From Crossaster papposus (lineage: Eukaryota; Echinodermata; Asteroidea; Velatida; Solasteridae): DNA of 64,000 nt. The notes below the pieces were generated by a model, which was not told the origin of the DNA, ran no database searches, and was given only the letters and a program-made list of their open reading frames with translations. Shown one piece after another: positions 62,601-64,000 of the stretch; the stretch's first letter is position 1; each line of letters begins with the position of its first letter. Location of the stretch: positions 1,364,001 to 1,428,000 of the forward strand of contig JBAIAA010000078.1 in the NCBI GenBank assembly GCA_037893245.1. Direction: 5' to 3'. A program made the position numbers and the translations under genes.

Positions 62601-63210
62601 CCCTGTTCAGACGCGCCCCCTGTTCAGACGCGCCCCCTGTTCAGACGCGCCCCCTGTTCAGACGCGCCCTCTGTTCAGACGCGCCCTCTGTTCAGACGCG
62701 CCCTCTGTTCTGACGCGCCCTCTGTTTGAATGCGCCCTCTGTTTGAATGCGCCCTCTGTTCGAATGCGCCCTCTGTTCGAATGCGCCCTCTGTTCTGACG
62801 CGCCCTCTGTTCTGACGCGCCCTCTGTTCTGACGCGCCCTCTGTTCTGACGCGCCCTCTGTTCTGACGCGCCCTCTGTTCGAATGCGCCCTCTGTTCGAA
62901 TGCGCCCTCTGTTCGAATGCGCCCTCTGTTCGAATGCGCCCTCTGTTCGAATGCGCCCTCTGTTCAGATGTGCCCTCCTATTCGGATGCGCGCTCTGTTC
63001 TGATGCGCCCTCAGAAAAAGACTGCTCCGATACCAGTTACAACTGGAGTTTTACTTATTTTCACTTCAAATTAATATACAGCCTTGTTCAGAATGGTGCC
63101 AAATGAGTCTCACCTTGACTCTGTCCAAGAGGAGTCCCAGGTTCTCAAATACTGCCTGGAACAACTGCAACCACTGGGGGAAATTCAGGAGTCGCATCTG
63201 ATCAGCAAGG
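41585..63210 (-). CDS. VPS54: VPS54, GARP complex subunit, C-terminal half (14 exons)
   Basis: VPS54 joins VPS51, VPS52 and VPS53 in the GARP complex, which tethers endosome-derived vesicles at the trans-Golgi network. Fourteen exons on the minus strand join with matching phase at all 13 junctions and give 502 residues to a TAG at 41585. The product follows animal VPS54 throughout: [13 protein letters not shown] at its start, a divergent acidic linker, [41 protein letters not shown], then the conserved VPS54 C-terminal domain ([54 protein letters not shown]) and a terminal WDWR where human has WEQKR. The mammalian protein is about 977 residues, so roughly the first 450 residues lie off the right edge. 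No broken exon or missing block was seen. Introns are rich in mobile elements; the largest, 41688-46681, holds a BEL/Pao remnant. Confidence 0.95.
42170..42620. repeat. Left inverted arm around the BEL/Pao remnant
   Basis: Matches 46260-46640 in reverse complement: GTAGGCATATT, CGTGTATTTTTTTTGTTAAA, AGGGTGTCATTTTTTCTGA, GAAATCCAAGATGGC and, more weakly, TTTAAATATAT. Probably the TIR of a DNA element into which BEL/Pao inserted. Confidence 0.6.
42788..42880 (+). repeat. 46-bp tandem duplication
   Basis: AGGTGACTATAACAACAATA.. occurs at 42788 and again, identical, at 42834. It lies between the inverted arm and the start of the BEL/Pao coding region. Confidence 0.8.
43008..43457 (+). pseudogene. 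BEL/Pao gag C-terminal region with zinc knuckle
   Basis: Includes the Cys/His motif [16 protein letters not shown] and, near the end, [10 protein letters not shown], which corresponds to the conserved KHHxLLH box of BEL/Pao polyproteins. The second knuckle is degraded. Confidence 0.65.
43454..44274 (+). pseudogene. BEL/Pao aspartyl protease and linker
   Basis: [14 protein letters not shown] holds the catalytic D-x-G-S box of the A17-type protease. The linker box [14 protein letters not shown] and [11 protein letters not shown] follow after one stop near 43780 and another at 44031. Frames are otherwise consistent with a single former polyprotein. Confidence 0.7.
44271..45155 (+). pseudogene. 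BEL/Pao reverse transcriptase with internal triplication
   Basis: [20 protein letters not shown] and [16 protein letters not shown] mark the RT fingers, and [18 protein letters not shown] the mid palm, with frame breaks. A catalytic YVDD box ([15 protein letters not shown]) falls in a 71-bp segment present three times in tandem (44762-44974), which destroys the frame. [20 protein letters not shown] is the conserved thumb-side block. Confidence 0.75.
44762..44974 (+). repeat. 71-bp tandem triplication in the RT active-site region
   Basis: Units start at 44762, 44833 and 44904 with GTTGATGACTGCCTC and include AGATGAAGCTGTTCTGATGG. Differences are few, so the expansion is more recent than much of the decay. 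71 is not a multiple of three. Confidence 0.85.
45150..46030 (+). pseudogene. BEL/Pao integrase and C-terminal domain
   Basis: [13 protein letters not shown] and [16 protein letters not shown], then [20 protein letters not shown] and [20 protein letters not shown] give the integrase core with its Asp and Glu context. [13 protein letters not shown] and, after more breaks, [19 protein letters not shown] belong to the DUF5641-type tail. At least four frame breaks. Confidence 0.7.
46260..46640. repeat. Right inverted arm around the BEL/Pao remnant
   Basis: Reverse complement of 42170-42620 (GCCATCTTGGATTTC; TCAGAAAAAATGACACCCTA; TTTTTGCTTTTAACAAAAAA). Confidence 0.6.
46682..46884 (-). CDS. VPS54: VPS54 exon 13 in window
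   Basis: Acceptor CCCATTTTTTTAG, donor CACGG|GTGAGT; 67 codons + 2 bases. [20 protein letters not shown], then [20 protein letters not shown] and VRNDGGPKH. Confidence 0.95.
47030..47940. repeat. About 132-bp repeat units, one interrupted by a MITE
   Basis: AGATTCTCCATCCATTAGTA recurs at about 47249 and 47381 and, after the MITE, at 47915 (CCATTGGTA). An inverted partial unit lies at 47030-47130 (GATGGAGATTCTTTCTAGAA). The MITE at 47453-47845 splits the last unit between TATGTCA.. and ..ACTACTGGTCTGAATC. Confidence 0.65.
47453..47845. mobile_element. MITE, AGCCATTTGCGCG family, copy 2
   Basis: Same ends and interior as 25351-25746, but the central region is in the opposite orientation. TA on both sides fits a TA target duplication. 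Inserted in the repeat array of the VPS54 intron. Confidence 0.75.
48315..48395 (-). CDS. VPS54: VPS54 exon 12 in window
   Basis: Acceptor CTTCACTTGCAG, donor TCAACG|GTAGGC; 27 codons, phase 0 at both ends. [20 protein letters not shown] corresponds to vertebrate DYHDHIAEISAKLVAIMDS. Confidence 0.93.
48396..49919. other. VPS54 intron with repeat fragments
   Basis: Contains a TTAAAGGTAGCACACACC element head (48491), a CGGTTCACTCTTCACCC element head (48845), and an inverted pair ATATGTGACCTGTCACCACG / TGGTGACAGGTCACATATG (48954 and 49581) that bounds a further TIR element of about 650 bp. No exon. Confidence 0.4.
49920..50041 (-). CDS. VPS54: VPS54 exon 11 in window
   Basis: Acceptor CTTGTTTACAG, donor CTCAAG|GTATCG; 2 bases + 40 codons. 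[20 protein letters not shown] then [17 protein letters not shown]. Confidence 0.93.
50316..50981. mobile_element. TIR element carrying a Crypton-like ORF start; left half of second composite
   Basis: Ends TTGTTATACCACGGCAATAG.. (50316-50338) and its complement at 50959-50981 differ at one base. Shares ATTGG(T/C)CGAGA..CACGTG with the element at 2116-2628. Holds the 46-codon frame at 50797-50937. A long hairpin starts 1-2 bases after its right end. Confidence 0.5.
50797..50937 (+). CDS. Short ORF resembling the N-terminus of Crypton/KIAA1958-type proteins
   Basis: ATG to TAA, 46 codons: [20 protein letters not shown], then [20 protein letters not shown]. The KKRF..S.EEI...D..NTKK pattern is how many Crypton-derived tyrosine-recombinase-like proteins begin (ZMYM/KIAA1958 group). 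The frame stops before any catalytic part, so it is a captured or truncated start. Similarity is from memory of the family pattern. Confidence 0.4.
   Translation: MSADDSIKSPPKKRFLSRSKEEIRNLIFEQDSASTKKNTEHNPWFK
50983..51125. repeat. Long hairpin with CCCTCAGCTTCGCCTCGGG turn
   Basis: Arms ACAATTGTTGCCTGCTGTGA.. pair over about 62 bases with the complement ending ACAATTGT, including CATGGTCCATGGCG and ACACCCTCGGGGGCAAATGG. The turn, CACCCTCAGCTTCGCCTCGG, is nearly the same as that of the hairpin at 2633-2792 although the arms are unrelated. Confidence 0.75.
51126..52020. other. VPS54 intron, AT-rich, nothing recognised
   Basis: Poly-A run at 51329-51343 and (TAA)n near 51414-51430. No coding or TIR structure found. 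Confidence 0.3.
52021..52213. mobile_element. hAT-like MITE with ACTTGTGA-word core
   Basis: Ends CAGGAATGTAGTCGAGTCC and GGACTCGACTACAACCCTG (one copy altered). Flanks TAAATTAA and CCAATTAA agree at six of eight bases. The core repeats GGACTTGTGAA/ACTTGTGACT words. Confidence 0.5.
52378..52465 (-). CDS. VPS54: VPS54 exon 10 in window
   Basis: Acceptor TCTTTCTTTTAG, donor AATCTAG|GTCTGT; 29 codons + 1 base. [20 protein letters not shown] then KTITTKNL, nearly invariant in animals. Confidence 0.94.
52536..52990. mobile_element. MITE, AAAGGTAGGATACACC family, diverged copy
   Basis: Starts TTTAAAAGGTTGTATACACC and ends AATGGTGTATATACTTCCTTT; inner CATTTGCAAACATCAAAAAA. Located 71 bases 5' (in genomic + terms, right) of VPS54 exon 10 in the intron. 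Confidence 0.5.
53055..53160 (-). CDS. VPS54: VPS54 exon 9 in window
   Basis: Acceptor TATCGTTGCAG, donor CTACAG|GTAAAA; 1 base + 35 codons. [20 protein letters not shown], a signature of the VPS54 C-terminal domain. Confidence 0.94.
53231..53502. mobile_element. hAT-like MITE with GGTCTCG-word core
   Basis: Ends CAGGGTTGTAGGTCTCG and CGAGACCT(C)..: the right end is GAGGTCTCGACTACAACACTG. The core is about 20 degenerate copies of GGTCTCG or its complement CGAGACC. The target duplication is unclear. It lies directly right of VPS54 exon 9. Confidence 0.55.
53503..54268. other. VPS54 intron, nothing recognised
   Basis: Open minus-strand frames at 53454-53917 lack splice context or domains. Confidence 0.3.
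54269..54514. mobile_element. TTAA MITE (CCAGTTCGCGCCGG family), copy 1
   Basis: Right end CCCGGCGCGAACTAGTTAA; left end altered (TAACCTTTTTGTGCCGG). Core GATGACGCATAAACACG, GGAAATGCGTGGGTGTGCTT as in the other copies. Confidence 0.6.
54811..54874 (-). CDS. VPS54: VPS54 exon 8 in window
   Basis: Acceptor TTTTTATTTGTAG, donor GTAGG|GTAAGC; 64 bp. [20 protein letters not shown] aligns with vertebrate ERKPAEVLIVEGQQYAVV. Confidence 0.9.
55123..55161 (-). CDS. VPS54: VPS54 exon 7 in window (39-bp microexon)
   Basis: Acceptor TATTTTTTCAG, donor GATAGAG|GTACGT; 2 + 36 + 1 bases, reading [13 protein letters not shown]. Its phases are needed to join exons 6 and 8. In-frame size, so skipping would keep the frame. 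Confidence 0.8.
55782..55861 (-). CDS. VPS54: VPS54 exon 6 in window
   Basis: Acceptor TTTTGACTTCTAG, donor AAAAG|GTGAGG; 80 bp. [19 protein letters not shown] matches the vertebrate block around [17 protein letters not shown]. Confidence 0.92.
55890..56131. mobile_element. TTAA MITE, copy 2 (inverted)
   Basis: TTAACAAGTTCGCGTCGGGA to CATCCGGCGCGAACTGGTTAA, with TTAA at both ends as in piggyBac-type insertion. About 242 bp. Confidence 0.65.
56150..56510 (+). mobile_element. tRNA-type SINE
   Basis: B box GGGTTTGAGTGCAGCC at 56229-56244, with an A-box-like CTCGTGGTCTGGAGC about 50 bases upstream. The body contains GCCCTTGGGCAAGGCATTTT, common in invertebrate SINEs, and it ends near the ATTATTATTACC run at 56500-56513. 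Confidence 0.5.
56997..57046 (-). CDS. VPS54: VPS54 exon 5 in window
   Basis: Acceptor TTTCTCATAG, donor TTAAG|GTAAGG; 16 codons + 2 bases. [16 protein letters not shown] is nearly identical in vertebrates. Confidence 0.92.
57401..57532 (-). CDS. VPS54: VPS54 exon 4 in window
   Basis: Acceptor CTTTTGTTCAG, donor AATCAG|GTCAGG; 44 codons, phase 0 on both sides. [20 protein letters not shown] then [15 protein letters not shown], one of the most conserved blocks. Confidence 0.93.
57991..58326. mobile_element. MITE, AAAGGTAGGATACACC family, copy 3
   Basis: TTAAAGCTAGGATACACCAT to ACCAATGGTGTATCCTACCTTTAA; core CCATGATTGTAAAACTTCG is the complement of copies 1 and 2. Abuts the next element at 58326. 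Confidence 0.65.
58326..59350. mobile_element. 1-kb TIR element
   Basis: Ends AAGCCCAGTTCATACTTCATG and CATGAAAGTATAATCTGGGCCTT, inner inverted pair CAATGGACCGATCCGG / CCGGATCGGTCCATTG. Holds a (TACACG/TACATG)n tract at 59150-59240. No transposase frame. The left end begins at the preceding MITE and the right end abuts a TTAA MITE. Confidence 0.55.
59349..59590. mobile_element. TTAA MITE, copy 3
   Basis: TTAACCAGTTCGCGCCGGAT to ATCCCGGCGCGAACTGGTTAA; TTAA at both ends; the best-preserved copy. Confidence 0.7.
59669..59962. mobile_element. MITE, AAAGGTAGGATACACC family, copy 4
   Basis: TTAAAGGTAGGATACACAAT to TGTACTACCTTTAA; core like copy 3 (GGCATCCATGATTGTAAAAC) with an internal deletion. 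Confidence 0.6.
60110..60242 (-). CDS. VPS54: VPS54 exon 3 in window
   Basis: Acceptor TGTCTTACAG, donor GGCAAG|GTAAAA; 1 base + 44 codons. Reads [20 protein letters not shown], then KLLIARGK, a conserved helical block. Confidence 0.92.
60330..60479. mobile_element. 145-bp CCCTAACCC-ended element, copy 2 (inverted)
   Basis: Reverse complement of 39496-39640: TTAACCCTAACCCTGCCAG to CTGGAGGGTTAGGGTTAA. Confidence 0.6.
60621..61099. mobile_element. hAT-like MITE with ACTCGCGAG-word core
   Basis: Ends TAGTGCTGGGCGAGA and TCTCGCCCAGCACTA are exact inverted repeats. Flanks AAACCAAT (60613-60620) and ACACCAAT (61100-61107) form an 8-bp duplication with one mismatch. The core is rich in TACTCG / CGAGTA words. 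Confidence 0.65.
61100..61578. other. VPS54 intron, MITE fragment
   Basis: A GGGGCCAATTTCAT-family fragment near 61437-61560; otherwise nothing recognised. Confidence 0.3.
61579..61790 (-). CDS. VPS54: VPS54 exon 2 in window (variable linker)
   Basis: Acceptor TTCTCATAG, donor AAAAACT|GTAATT; 70 codons + 2 bases. It encodes [15 protein letters not shown] and then an acidic, Pro-containing linker ([20 protein letters not shown]). This is the least conserved part, as in other animals. Confidence 0.85.
62002..63011 (+). repeat. 17-bp minisatellite, about 59 copies
   Basis: Unit CGCGCCCCCTGTTCGGA. Variants lie in ordered blocks: TTCGGAT, TTCGGAC, TTCTGAC, TTCAGAC, then CCCTCTG units with TTTGAAT and TTCGAAT. 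It fills most of the 1.3-kb VPS54 intron 61791-63113. Because 17 is not a multiple of three, every plus frame reads the same cyclic 17-residue peptide; the block with TGA ends all three frames exactly 17 bases apart (62305, 62322, 62339). Confidence 0.95.
63114..63210 (-). CDS. VPS54: VPS54 exon 1 in window
   Basis: Acceptor TATGTATCCTAG, donor AAG|GTGAGA; 1 base + 32 codons. Reads [20 protein letters not shown], matching the middle of animal VPS54. The start phase needs two bases from an exon beyond 64000. Confidence 0.9.
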
Positions 63211-64000
63211 CTAGGATACATAAATGTTTTAATAAAAGGTTCAGCTTATAAAAGCAATTGTCCATAATTATCCATGCTCTAAAGTGCAAGCAAATTGTAT
63301 ATTTTGGACCATTCACTGCAAAATTCACTAGTGTTTGTTTTAAAAAAAATGTTCGGCTTAAAGATTGTGTTCGTATTTGCTTTTGTGCCAACTATGAACT
63401 GGCCTTGACCCTAACAGTTCCCATCCAGGTTTTGTTGGTATCTGTTAGGATGGGTACTGGACCACTGGGTTATTAGGCATACCTCCGAAATCAGAGTCCA
63501 ACAGTTTGTGTGTACAGTATGGTGTTGCGATTTGCAAGGAAGGGTATGGTTCCTAGTAAATTACACTAGAGAGTTAGTAGGCTTAAAACACTTGTCTACA
63601 TACTGGTGGAACTCGAACGCTTGACCTTCATTTTTGTTGTTGCCGGACCCAAAATTCTAATAAGCGTCCCCGAGGATAATCAATATTTATATCAATATGT
63701 AAAACTCTTTAACCAGTTCGCGCTGGCGGACATCTATACACATCTGTCCTGAGCAAGGCCGGAAAAAAAATGTTTACTATTATGTTTACTATGTTTTAAA
63801 AAATGTTTAAAAAATGAGTCAAACTGAACAGAGTCTTCCTGAAATAACAACACAGCAAACAGCGTCTTCAATTGTATTTTTGCACTGCTAAACTGCAGCG
63901 TGCGTGTGGATTTTGGACGGATAATAACGAATGCCTTGCACAAAGGCTAACAAAACAAATGCTTAGAACAAAATGTCTTGCTCGATAGAAACAGGTTACC
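63211..64000. other. VPS54 intron, repeat fragments
   Basis: A truncated TTAA MITE starts at 63709 (TTAACCAGTTCGCGCTGG), and the last 40 bases are a GGGGCCAATTTCAT-family interior (AAATGTCTTGCTCGATAGAA). The next upstream VPS54 exon was not found here. Confidence 0.4.

Noticed and set aside
62002..63011. CRISPR-like array
   Set aside because: Eukaryotic DNA; units are contiguous 17-mers without unique spacers.

Overview
This is eukaryotic nuclear DNA. It is AT-rich, with spliced genes bounded by GT/AG introns, and it is crowded with short terminal-inverted-repeat (TIR) elements, foldbacks, tRNA-type SINEs and decayed DIRS-like, BEL/Pao and LINE retroelements. The TIR families (for example elements ending GGGGCCAATTTCAT), the (GTACAT)n tracts and the glycosyltransferase family suggest a marine deuterostome invertebrate, most likely an echinoderm. 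That assignment is my inference from repeat style; no rRNA or mitochondrial marker is present.

Three host genes are supported, all on the minus strand. (1) Positions 1-9344 hold the 5' coding part of an unidentified protein that is Ser/Pro-rich and then helical: start codon at 9344, exons 8868-9344, 4984-5159, 3209-3522 and 1729-1868, and probably the first nine codons of another exon at 1-27; it continues off the left edge. (2) Positions 17031-18999 hold a complete two-exon type II membrane glycosyltransferase of the nucleotide-diphospho-sugar transferase family with a DVD motif. (3) Positions 41585-63210 hold the C-terminal 502 residues of VPS54, a GARP tethering-complex subunit, in 14 exons whose phases all agree; the N-terminal half lies beyond the right edge.

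Between the first and third genes (9.4-41.5 kb) the window is a repeat field: SINEs, a Harbinger-like MITE splitting an old reading frame (10.7-11.5 kb), a coiled-coil ORF remnant (12.3-12.6 kb), long foldbacks (13.4-14.2 kb and 20.1-23.1 kb), an inverted pair enclosing the glycosyltransferase gene (15.4-16.2 and 21.0-21.7 kb), a DIRS-like element whose pol part points opposite to its gag (26.8-29.7 kb), a LINE endonuclease fragment (30.2-31.2 kb), and a 3.4-kb TIR element with a GC-rich coding island, a nested foldback and a 74-base G tract (31.3-34.7 kb). The VPS54 introns hold a broken BEL/Pao element between inverted arms (42.2-46.6 kb), several MITE families and a 17-bp minisatellite of about 59 copies.

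The least ordinary structures are: two composite units, each a TIR element followed within a few bases by a long perfect-looking hairpin with the same turn sequence (2.1-2.8 and 50.3-51.1 kb); a set of hAT-like elements whose ends look alike but whose cores are each built from a different short repeated word; and the GC-rich unidentified reading frame at 32.5-33.1 kb.
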